In this document: positions 52,790-59,896 of the stretch, piece by piece
How the letters are laid out: the number at the start of each line of letters is the position of its first letter
Position numbering within the stretch: the stretch's first letter is position 1
Source: Larkinella sp051857545
GTDB lineage: Bacteria > Bacteroidota > Bacteroidia > Cytophagales > Spirosomataceae
NCBI RefSeq assembly: GCF_051857545.1
Contig: NZ_JBPZHB010000009.1
Span: 248,001-312,000, forward strand
Reading direction: 5' to 3'
DNA: 64,000 nt
Position numbers and translations under genes: made by a program
The notes under the pieces: model-generated
What the model was told of the DNA's origin: nothing
What the model saw: the letters and a program-made list of their open reading frames with translations, nothing else
Database searches by the model: none

Positions 52790-52838
52790 TTGAGGGCTTG
52801 TGTATCTTTTGATACCGTTTTTTGGCGGTATCCGGATC

Positions 52839-52846
52839 TACTTTTG
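52839..52846 (+). promoter_or_regulatory. Candidate -7 promoter word for the small genes after the Crp/Fnr gene
   Basis: TACTTTTG fits TAnnTTTG and lies 23 bases before the 22-residue frame at 52869 and 114 bases before the DUF1059 start. TTTG words upstream are at 14 and 27 bases, both off the usual spacing. Confidence 0.35.
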
Positions 52847-52868
52847 TCCTGACCAATCCTCAAACCGG

Positions 52869-52937
52869 ATGAAAACGTATTGGATCCACATCATTTTTCT
52901 CCTGTCCTTTTCCGTTATGCAAGCGCAATCGTATTAA
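52869..52937 (+). CDS. Very short signal-peptide-like open frame
   Basis: 22 codons from ATG 52869 to TAA encode a basic start, a hydrophobic core and an AQA-type cleavage region (MKTYWIHIIFLLSFSVMQAQ). This is a complete signal peptide with almost nothing after it. It may be a leader peptide, a secreted fragment source, or the remnant of a deleted exported-protein gene. The DUF1059 gene starts 22 bases later with the same opening bases (atgaaaacg). Confidence 0.3.
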   Translation: MKTYWIHIIFLLSFSVMQAQSY

Positions 52938-52959
52938 CCATTCCAAACTCCATAAAACC

Positions 52960-53139
52960 ATGAAAACGCTCCATTGCCGGGACGTCGGCTTCGATTGTGA
53001 AGGCATTATCAAAGGCACCACTGACGAAGAAGTATTGCAACAGGCGGCTGAACACGCCTTTACGGTTCACGGCATGACGGTTACGCCGGAATTGGCCGAA
53101 CAGGTCAAAACGTTGATCAAAGAAGAAGCCGCGCAGTAA
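52960..53139 (+). CDS. DUF1059 small protein
   Basis: 59 residues from ATG 52960. The DUF1059 pattern is clear: HCRDVGFDCEGIIKGTTDEE, then AAEHAFTVHGMT, with two Cys and two His placed as in the family. It is a small cytoplasmic protein of unknown function, often in stress-related settings. It follows the Crp/Fnr gene by about 170 bases on the same strand. Confidence 0.85.
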   Translation: MKTLHCRDVGFDCEGIIKGTTDEEVLQQAAEHAFTVHGMTVTPELAEQVKTLIKEEAAQ

Positions 53140-53145
53140 GATACC

Positions 53146-53190
53146 GATTGGATCAATTGATCATCATCTTTTTGGTCAATTGATCCGATC
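53146..53190. repeat. Inverted repeat after DUF1059
   Basis: Arms 53146-53162 and 53174-53190 are complementary over 17 positions with two mismatches, 7 bases after the stop. Likely a transcript end or stabiliser. Confidence 0.5.
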
Positions 53191-53252
53191 ACTAAAAGTT
53201 CGCAAAATCAGGTGCTGACCAAGGGAATAAACTGAGGTCACCCGGACTGGAG

Positions 53253-53531
53253 TTATTCATAATGCCCGTGACACGAATAAATCAAGATGACGGTAGGCTC
53301 TACTTTATATACGAGCCGATGCTCATCGGTAATCCTGCGCGACCAATAGCCTTTTAGGTTGTTTTTTAATCCTTCAGGCTTCCCCTTCCCTTCATATGGG
53401 TTTCGGCAGCATTCTGCGATTAGTTCAACGAGCTTTTTGGCTATTTTAGGATTCGTAGCAATCCAGGTGTGAAGTTCTTCCAGTGCACGCGCCGAAAAAT
53501 TGGCTTCACGCTTGCCAACTTCAAATGGCAT
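53253..53531 (-). CDS. Txe/YoeB family toxin
   Basis: A 92-residue mRNA endonuclease-like toxin. The match with E. coli YoeB is strong by eye: NPYEGKGKPEGLKNNLKGYW, SRRITDEHRLVYKV and the C-terminal CHGHYE. The Glu, Arg and His/Tyr residues of the YoeB active site are all present. It would cleave translated mRNA on the ribosome. Its start overlaps the antitoxin end by 11 bases, in antitoxin-first order as in known systems. The antitoxin is not of the usual YefM kind. Confidence 0.9.
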   Translation of the reverse strand: MPFEVGKREANFSARALEELHTWIATNPKIAKKLVELIAECCRNPYEGKGKPEGLKNNLKGYWSRRITDEHRLVYKVEPTVILIYSCHGHYE

Positions 53532-53739
53532 TGACTAATTCTTGAAGTTGCTCAACGGACATGCGCGTACCACGGCCTTCCCGAAAATCCTGATTTCCCT
53601 CTTCGATCTTTTGCTCAAGAGTGCCTGCCGGTTCGGTCAGAGTCTTTGTGGTGATGGTTGCTCCAACGGCTTTTGCCAAACGTTTAAAGGCATCCAGATG
53701 ACGACCGTCTGTTTTGATATGAATACTGAAAGTTTCCAT
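53521..53739 (-). CDS. Antitoxin-like protein of the YoeB pair
   Basis: From ATG 53739, 72 residues (the open frame runs 53 residues further up without sense). The chain is METFSIHIKTDGRHLDAFKR, a short beta strand and helix, then a flexible acidic stretch (KIEEGNQDFREGRG) and a C-terminal helix (SVEQLQELVNAI). I do not see the YefM/Phd DNA-binding fold. Its place and overlap identify it as the antitoxin, by inference. An AAAGGAGG sequence ends two bases before the ATG, a rare Shine-Dalgarno-like word here, though too close for standard spacing. Confidence 0.7.
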   Translation of the reverse strand: METFSIHIKTDGRHLDAFKRLAKAVGATITTKTLTEPAGTLEQKIEEGNQDFREGRGTRMSVEQLQELVNAI

Positions 53740-53913
53740 GCCTCCTTTGAGTACGTTTAATACCCTGGCCGATCCCAGGCCGCAATCGTTTTTTGTCCAA
53801 TTGACGACATACAAATAACGGGAAATTTTGGCAAAAAATTGGTATTCAACGACAAAATAACCGAGTGATTGTCCTTCAATTAACCTGAAAGGTATCAAAT
53901 CATTCCCGTTTTT

Positions 53914-55236
53914 TCATTCCGTCAATGGCAGGGAAAACGTAGCGCTGAAACGGGCGATGTCGTGAATGCGGGGGTAATCCGGGGTCGGCTGATTGTGATA
54001 CACCAGACTGCCACTAATGGATCCTTCCAGCAATTTGTTCTTCCGGTCAATATTGGTGATAATCACCTTGCCATTGGCGTATTGCTTGCTATCGTCGGTC
54101 TCCACCCAACTGTGCACATACCCCGTGTGTTTCTGCGAAGGAAAAATACCTGATACTTCGACTTGTTCACCGAAAGGAAACCCGCCAACCGTTGGTTTTT
54201 TCACCGATACGGTAATGTTATGCTGTTTGTCATTCGGCGAATCCTGTTCGTGAATGATGAACTGAAGCCACGTCCCCACCTGCGGACTGTTCAGCAGGCT
54301 GGCTCCTCCGTAAATTTTCTTAAACTCACGGCCCTCTACCTGGAACGTGATCGGTGGTTTTATGAAAATGTTCGACGTCAGCATAAAAAGTCCTGTTCCC
54401 GGCAACTGCAATTCCAGGGTCAGCGCAACGGGGTTGCGGGCAGGCTGCTTGTCGGGAGAGGTGTACTCAATCACGGTTTTATCTGCCCCCGGCAGCATCT
54501 GAAAGCGACCCGCATCGCCCCCCGACTTTTGCCCGTTGAGGGTAATCGATTTAATCACAGATGGCTTTGCCGACAGAATCCAGCCCAGCGGAGCCAGAAG
54601 GTCTTTGCCATCCGCGTCAAACTTCGGGAAGCCGCCCGGATAATCGGTGTATTGGACCTCAAAGTTGTTTTTGGTATTGATTAGCATGGTATCGGCGGGC
54701 GGGATAAGTTGGTATTGTGTCACCAGCGACCACCAGCTAAAATGCCGGATTTGGGTCGTAATCGTCCGGTTGGCCGTATCCTGCCGGGCGCCCTGCGTGA
54801 GTACCCAGCTTCGGTCGGGTTGCTGGACGGCGATGGCGACCGGCCCAACCCCGTTGAACTCGCCGGGTTGGTAGTGGTAGGTCCAGGAAGCCGGTTTTGC
54901 AAAGCGGGTGCCTTCGGGGCCAAAATGGTAGCCCCGCCCCACGCCGTTGGGCGCCGTGTTTTCGACCGGTTCTACGGTCAGTGCGGTTTCGGCGGAGAGT
55001 GCCCCGGCGGGTATGGCCAGCGTCAGCCGACCGTCGGTGGAGGTGAGTGTTCCGCCGGCGGGGCCGATGGTTTTGGTGGCCAGCGGCCCAATCGACTGGC
55101 CCACTTCGGTGATGGCGGGCGGTCCGCTGGCTTGCTCCGGCTCCTGCCCGGCGGGTTTGCAGGCTCCGAACCACAGGACAAAACACAAAAAGAGCGGGCG
55201 AGCCCCGATCAGGGACAATGGGCGAAAAGAAAGCAT
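53914..55236 (-). CDS. Lipoprotein with a ZU5-like domain
   Basis: From ATG 55236, 440 residues with a lipoprotein signal ending LWFGAC (lipid Cys26). Residues about 55-160 resemble the ZU5-like domain of bacterial surface proteins: IGPAGGTLTSTDGRLTLAIP, AGALSAETALTVEPV, followed by HFGPEGTRFAKPASWTYHY. The rest is beta-rich with no family that I know. It is anchored in the outer or inner membrane and probably exposed. The upstream open frame starts at TTG 55266 and is less likely. Confidence 0.7.
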   Translation of the reverse strand: MLSFRPLSLIGARPLFLCFVLWFGACKPAGQEPEQASGPPAITEVGQSIGPLATKTIGPAGGTLTSTDGRLTLAIPAGALSAETALTVEPVENTAPNGVGRGYHFGPEGTRFAKPASWTYHYQPGEFNGVGPVAIAVQQPDRSWVLTQGARQDTANRTITTQIRHFSWWSLVTQYQLIPPADTMLINTKNNFEVQYTDYPGGFPKFDADGKDLLAPLGWILSAKPSVIKSITLNGQKSGGDAGRFQMLPGADKTVIEYTSPDKQPARNPVALTLELQLPGTGLFMLTSNIFIKPPITFQVEGREFKKIYGGASLLNSPQVGTWLQFIIHEQDSPNDKQHNITVSVKKPTVGGFPFGEQVEVSGIFPSQKHTGYVHSWVETDDSKQYANGKVIITNIDRKNKLLEGSISGSLVYHNQPTPDYPRIHDIARFSATFSLPLTE

Positions 55237-55441
55237 GGCGGGCAAAAAAGATAGACGTTTCCTCAAATTTCCGTCGCTCCCCTCTACCCGGCAAGGTTCG
55301 TTATTTGAACCGGTGGTTTTGCTATTTAAAAATTTCCGGTGCGGAATGGCGCAACGCCTTTGGGTCGTAGCACTGCCGGTTTCGAAGTTAACCGGCAGAA
55401 ATCAAATTAATTTTTGAGTAGAAACAGATAAGTAAATATGA

Positions 55442-55449
55442 TACATTTG
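55442..55449 (+). promoter_or_regulatory. Candidate -7 promoter word for the methyltransferase gene
   Basis: TACATTTG fits TAnnTTTG and ends 34 bases before the ATG at 55484. A TTTG at 55413-55416 is upstream with a 25-base spacer, slightly long. Confidence 0.4.
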
Positions 55450-55483
55450 TCCTGCCATTTTCGATTCCATAGCCTTCCTTCTC

Positions 55484-56224
55484 ATGACCATTGCGCGTGC
55501 CGAACTTGTCCGGCAAATTCATTCGGCCTATCCTGGTGATGGGTATACCCTTTATCATGCACATCGATACGCAACGACACTGGAATTACTAAACCGGTTT
55601 TCAGCCCCTGACACGCCCCTGCTCGACATCGGCGTTTCCCGCCTGACAGACATTTTGAAAACCCGCTTTAAACGCCCCATCCATACACTGGGATTTGAAA
55701 AAGAGGGACCAACCCCCTACGGACACCATTATTTTTATAACCTCAACGACTGCCAGTTTCCAGACCGCTACCGAACCGATTTGCCCCAATACGGAGCGAT
55801 CGTGATGGCCGAAGTGATTGAGCACCTATACACCTCACCGTTATTGGTATACCCATTTTTAAAATCGGTGTTGCAAAAAGACGGTATTTTCATTGTCCAG
55901 ACTCCGAATGCGGTAGCCCTCCACAAAAGGGTAAAGATGATTTTGGGCCAGAATCCGTATGAACTAATCCGAACGCAACACGACAACCCCGGTCATTTTC
56001 GGGAGTATACGGCTGAAGAGTTATGCCGGTATGGGCAACAGGCAGGATTGACTCCTATACACGTTTCATTCAACAATTACTTTGATTACCAATACCGACC
56101 GATCAATGGAGAGCATCCCCCTTTTCCGCAAAAAAAGTGGCGCTATCTGAACCGTTTCTTCAGCCTGATGCCCACCGGACTCCGACCCGGCCTGACGGTC
56201 GTGTATCAAAACAAGAAAGGTTGA
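55484..56224 (+). CDS. Class I SAM-dependent methyltransferase
   Basis: A 246-residue methyltransferase-like protein. A degenerate motif I (LLDIGVSRLTDIL) is followed by AIVMAEVIEHLYTSPLLVYP (motif II) and LQKDGIFIVQTPNAVAL (motif III), a pattern of the Methyltransf_11/23 group. HFREYTAEELCRYGQQAG follows. Base composition appears somewhat AT-richer than in the glycan locus. Acceptor unknown. It precedes the reductase gene by about 100 bases. Confidence 0.8.
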   Translation: MTIARAELVRQIHSAYPGDGYTLYHAHRYATTLELLNRFSAPDTPLLDIGVSRLTDILKTRFKRPIHTLGFEKEGPTPYGHHYFYNLNDCQFPDRYRTDLPQYGAIVMAEVIEHLYTSPLLVYPFLKSVLQKDGIFIVQTPNAVALHKRVKMILGQNPYELIRTQHDNPGHFREYTAEELCRYGQQAGLTPIHVSFNNYFDYQYRPINGEHPPFPQKKWRYLNRFFSLMPTGLRPGLTVVYQNKKG

Positions 56225-56326
56225 ACGAATTCCAAAATTGCCGCCATTCGTCCACCTATTCAGGCCATTTGTTGGACAAAAGCCCTGTTGCTTTGCGATA
56301 CTTTTGCCAAAACAAATAGATTATTG

Positions 56327-57022
56327 ATGGCAAATGTTCTCAAAAAAGCCGTATCGCAGCTAATTGATAAACTTTCAACGCCTTCACACGTCGTGGCCAT
56401 CCGGGCCTGGCAACCGGCAACGCTGTATGAAGTCGACGTTCACCTTCCCACCACTGCGATGGAAAAATGGACCACCATCCAACGCTTGAAATGCAAAGTC
56501 GCGGAGTTTGAATACCGGGATTATACCCCGGCCACCTGGAACGCAGAAAAGAGAATTTGCACCCTCTATATCCAGGCCGGACACGACGGAGCCGGAAGCC
56601 GCTGGGTTCAGCGCCTAAAGAAGGGCGACAAGATTCCCTTGGGCGTTGCCCATGCAGCCCAGGTGCCGACGAAAGAAGGGAGAATCCTGTGCCTAGGCGA
56701 CGGCACTGCAATCGGGCATTTTTTGGGAATGAAGCAGTTAACCGACCGGAAGCGGTTTCCGATGGAGGTCTTGATTATACTGCCTGAAATTTACCAGCTA
56801 CCATGCTCCCTGATAGCGAATAATCCCGAATTTGAATTTATCTTCAACCCGCACGGAAACAGCCTTGAAACCCTGGAACAATGGGTGCTATCAAAAGAGT
56901 TGAGCGCGTATACCTCGGTTTATCTGGCAGGCCATACGCCCTTGGTGAAAAGCTTGCGGAAAAAGCTGAAGGCAATACCGGACGTCCGGGCGACATTCCA
57001 GGCCCACGGGTTCTGGTCATAA
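56327..57022 (+). CDS. Siderophore-interacting FAD-dependent reductase (SIP family)
   Basis: From ATG 56327, 231 residues. A flavin-binding barrel (FEYRDYTPATWNAEKRICTL, with the RxYT-like motif altered to RDYT) precedes a C-terminal nucleotide-binding half (LCLGDGTAIGHFLGMKQL) and a final helix. SIP proteins reduce ferric siderophores to release iron. The protein is on the short side for the family. The gene lies 10 bases before an AraC regulator on the same strand, so they form an operon. Confidence 0.82.
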   Translation: MANVLKKAVSQLIDKLSTPSHVVAIRAWQPATLYEVDVHLPTTAMEKWTTIQRLKCKVAEFEYRDYTPATWNAEKRICTLYIQAGHDGAGSRWVQRLKKGDKIPLGVAHAAQVPTKEGRILCLGDGTAIGHFLGMKQLTDRKRFPMEVLIILPEIYQLPCSLIANNPEFEFIFNPHGNSLETLEQWVLSKELSAYTSVYLAGHTPLVKSLRKKLKAIPDVRATFQAHGFWS

Positions 57023-57032
57023 AAAAAGCAGC

Positions 57033-57896
57033 ATGGCGACCCACGATATTCCCCTCTTTCATTTGGAAAAAAATCCGTTCGAAATGGGAATTTTATCCCT
57101 TTCGGATCAAGCCACCCTGGAACTTGTCAATGAAAAAGTCAGGATTCCCCACCGCCACGACCATTATTGCTTCTTTTTTATGGAAAGTGGTTGCCTGAAT
57201 TTTAGTGTCGATTTCCAGAATATAGACATCCAGCCTTCCTCCCTTTTAATAACCCGTCCCGGACAAATTCACGAACTCGGTTTTGCCAAAGATCCTGCCG
57301 GGTGGCTACTGGCTTTTGATGCACACTTTATCGACGAAAAGGCCCGCAGCGTTATCGATCAGTCCTTTTTGAAGGTCATTTTACTCCAACTAGACGAAGC
57401 TGAAAAAACAGGGGTATGCACCCTTTTCAACCTGATTTATTCGACCGAAAACGAGAAATCAACGGCAAATTTTCATCACCAGCTTCTCCAAACGTTGATC
57501 AATGCCCTTTTTTACAAAACCGTACTGATTTTTCAGGCGCAGGAGGATCAACGCATTCAGAACCATTCGTCCCGGAGTCTGGAGATTACCAGGCGGTTTC
57601 ATCAGTTGGTGAAGGACCATTTTCTCCTCCTGAAAAAACCCGCTGATTATGCTTCAAAACTCAATATAACCGTCAGTTACCTCAACGATACCGTCAAGGC
57701 GGTCACCGGTTTTTCGTCAACCTACCTCATCCAGCTTGAAATTTTTCGGGAAGCCCAGCGATTCCTGGTCTATACCACCAAAAGCGTTAAGGAAATTGCG
57801 TTTCAGTTGGGCTACGAAGATGAGAAATACTTCATCCGGTTGTTCAGTAAAACGATTGGGACATCGCCGGCTAGTTTTAGAAAAAAGTATCGATGA
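57033..57896 (+). CDS. AraC family transcriptional regulator
   Basis: A 287-residue regulator with an N-terminal cupin-like sensor (RIPHRHDHYCFFFMESGCLNF) and a C-terminal AraC domain. The two helix-turn-helix units are near KKPADYASKLNITVSYLNDT and VKEIAFQLGYEDEKYFIRLF. The domain ends SPASFRKKYR. It lies 10 bases after the reductase gene, so it probably regulates iron or siderophore use and its own operon, by inference. Confidence 0.9.
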   Translation: MATHDIPLFHLEKNPFEMGILSLSDQATLELVNEKVRIPHRHDHYCFFFMESGCLNFSVDFQNIDIQPSSLLITRPGQIHELGFAKDPAGWLLAFDAHFIDEKARSVIDQSFLKVILLQLDEAEKTGVCTLFNLIYSTENEKSTANFHHQLLQTLINALFYKTVLIFQAQEDQRIQNHSSRSLEITRRFHQLVKDHFLLLKKPADYASKLNITVSYLNDTVKAVTGFSSTYLIQLEIFREAQRFLVYTTKSVKEIAFQLGYEDEKYFIRLFSKTIGTSPASFRKKYR

Positions 57897-58022
57897 CGGT
57901 TACTGTTCTTTTTTTTCAGATAAGGCAACGGGGAGTCGAAGCCTATGCAAAAGATGGGTATCTTGGACGCCTGTTTCTCCCATAAACCGGGAAACAGGAA
58001 CCGCCTTTTATTACCCCTAAGC

Positions 58023-58376
58023 ATGGAATCTACTTTCGATACGCACTGGGCCGACGAGGCCCGGCTTACATTCAATCAACTTCCAACGGAGGTACAGAAC
58101 GCTTTTTTGCGGCAACTGCCGAACCTGGTGGCCAGCTATGCCAGCCTCTACGCCCAACGCCCGGAAGACTCAAAAGTAGTCGGGACCATTTCTCACATGC
58201 AGGCCCCGGACTGGAATTTATGGCTGCGAATGGGTACGGAATATGCGGAAGCCGAAACCGGGCCGATCCTGTTTGTCAACGAGTTTTCGTCATTGTCTCC
58301 GGAAGACTTTGAGCAATCGGTAGTCGCAGCCCGGCAGTCGGGCGACCGGGTCAATGAAGACGGGAACGCGGATTGA
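58023..58376 (+). CDS. Hypothetical protein ending inside a palindromic repeat
   Basis: From ATG 58023, 117 residues: a soluble protein with helical segments (VQNAFLRQLPNLVASYASLY) and a mixed C-terminal part (AETGPILFVNEFSSLSPEDF). No family recognised. The last five codons and the stop (GNAD and TGA) fall inside the repeat at 58362-58421, so the natural C-terminus may have been changed by insertion of that element. The upstream open frame to 57945 lacks support. Confidence 0.5.
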   Translation: MESTFDTHWADEARLTFNQLPTEVQNAFLRQLPNLVASYASLYAQRPEDSKVVGTISHMQAPDWNLWLRMGTEYAEAETGPILFVNEFSSLSPEDFEQSVVAARQSGDRVNEDGNAD

Positions 58377-58421
58377 ACGGATTTTTATCTGCGACAATCC
58401 GCCCGATCCATCCGCGTTCCC
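58362..58421. repeat. Palindromic repeat, copy 1 of a pair around the DapA-like gene
   Basis: A 60-base imperfect palindrome starting gggaacgcg and ending cgcgttccc, with a central cggatttttatctg. Copy 2 at 59523-59607 has the same ends and centre and the same orientation, so the two bracket 58442-59497. It overlaps the end of the hypothetical gene upstream. Confidence 0.7.
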
Positions 58422-58441
58422 ATCCAATCGCATGTTGACTT

Positions 58442-59497
58442 TTACCCGTTGATTTCCAGCCGCTCGCACCAGCCGAGAAACGTCGTGTAGGTATCATCCA
58501 GAATTTTTATCTGCTCCGCCGGAATGGATTGGGCCTTGGCCCGGCACACCAGTTCCAGAGGCACTCCTCTTTTTTTCAAAAAATACTTGGAACTGAGCGG
58601 ATAAAATTTCGAGATAATGGGTTCGGTTCGGGTAATTTCGGACTGAATCCAGTCGAGATCCGCCTTTTTCGAGGGATCGTTGGCATTCCGGCACAACCAG
58701 CTATGGATTTCGGGGTAAAAATTACCGGAGATCGGCGACATACCCCGCGCTCCTTTTTGCAGCGATGCCACGGCGGTAGCGGTATGCGCATTGTAGAATT
58801 CCAGTTGGGAACCTTTGGCGATTTCCAGTTTGGTTTCGATGTTTTTCAGGTCTTCGGAGGTGTCTTTGTGGTAGATCATCCGCTTGTTGGCAACCAGCGA
58901 TTTGAACACACCGGGCGAAAGCAGCCGCTTGTAGGGGTTCGGACATTCATACGTCCCGACCTTCATAGTACCAGTTTGCGAAAGAAACTTTTCAACATTC
59001 TCCGTCAAAACCGCATCACTTTCCTCCTTGTCCGCAAAATGGCCCGAAATCAGAATCACCCCATCCACACCGGTATCGTGAATTTTCCGGGCAAAGTCGG
59101 CTTTTGCGTTCAGCGTATCCCCGAATGAACCCGTCGACACCACCGGGACTTTTCCGTTCACCCGCTTCACCACGTGCCGGGTCAGCGCAATCCGTTCCTG
59201 GTTGGTCAGAAAGTACATTTCACTGCTCAGGCAATTGGCAAAAAAACCTTTGGCTCCGGCCTTCAGGTAAAAGTCGATCAGCCGGGAAAGCCGGTCATAA
59301 TCAATGGCGGAATTGGAGTCGAAAGGGGTGATCATCACCGGAACAAACTTTTTTTCGTCCCGCCCGAATCCGCTGGCTACGGTTTTTGCCTGGGTCGTTG
59401 CGGGCAGAAGCGTCTGGGCACCGGCGAGAACAGCCACAGCGGCCGGGGTCATTTTTTCCAGAAATTCCCGTCGGGAAAAGGGAGTAAGTGGTTTCAT
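58442..59497 (-). CDS. Exported dihydrodipicolinate synthase-like lyase
   Basis: A 351-residue protein of the DapA/NanA family of TIM-barrel Schiff-base lyases. The N-terminus has a Tat-type signal (SRREFLEKMTPAAVAVLAGA), unusual for a family whose members act in the cytoplasm. The probable Schiff-base Lys211 lies in MIYHKDTSED, and the catalytic tyrosine region is GTYECPNPYKRLL. The true DapA substrate is unlikely outside the cytoplasm; a sugar-acid or other aldol reaction is possible. It is divergent from the SusC gene and bracketed by two palindromic repeats. Confidence 0.82.
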   Translation of the reverse strand: MKPLTPFSRREFLEKMTPAAVAVLAGAQTLLPATTQAKTVASGFGRDEKKFVPVMITPFDSNSAIDYDRLSRLIDFYLKAGAKGFFANCLSSEMYFLTNQERIALTRHVVKRVNGKVPVVSTGSFGDTLNAKADFARKIHDTGVDGVILISGHFADKEESDAVLTENVEKFLSQTGTMKVGTYECPNPYKRLLSPGVFKSLVANKRMIYHKDTSEDLKNIETKLEIAKGSQLEFYNAHTATAVASLQKGARGMSPISGNFYPEIHSWLCRNANDPSKKADLDWIQSEITRTEPIISKFYPLSSKYFLKKRGVPLELVCRAKAQSIPAEQIKILDDTYTTFLGWCERLEING

Positions 59498-59896
59498 TGA
59501 TCATCAGGGTTTAGATTGGGATGGGAACGCTGATTGGACGGATTGAAACGGATTAGAACGGATTTTTATCTGTGTGAATCCGTTCGATCCGTCCAATCAG
59601 TGTTCCCTGGCCTAAACAGTAATACTCCGAATTATCGCAATCGGTACTCTCGATCCGTCCTCTTTTTTTTCAAGTCCTTCCTGAAACGCCTTCCGGGCCG
59701 GAAATAGGCGGATTTTGAGAGTAAATATTTCTTACCGAAGTACCCGCACAGCCATTTTGCAATTTATTTTTTAAAAATAGAAATAATCGTAGTACACTAT
59801 TGGCATAGGAACGTATATGTAATGATTAAACCGACGCATCCCATCTCTATGACGTCCCTGTAACGATTCCTGAATATTCCAAACCCAATTTTTTGC
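59498..59896. other. Intergenic region between the DapA-like and SusC genes
   Basis: About 400 bases. The first 110 hold repeat copy 2 (59523-59607). The rest is AT-rich with a T-run at 59665-59672 and presumably contains the promoters for both divergent genes. No further gene, RNA or clear promoter word found. Confidence 0.4.
59523..59607. repeat. Palindromic repeat, copy 2 of a pair around the DapA-like gene
   Basis: An 85-base imperfect palindrome with ends gggaacgctgattggacgg and its complement. It is longer than copy 1 by an extra block of ggatt words in the left arm. Same centre, cggatttttatctg, as at 58362-58421. Confidence 0.7.
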
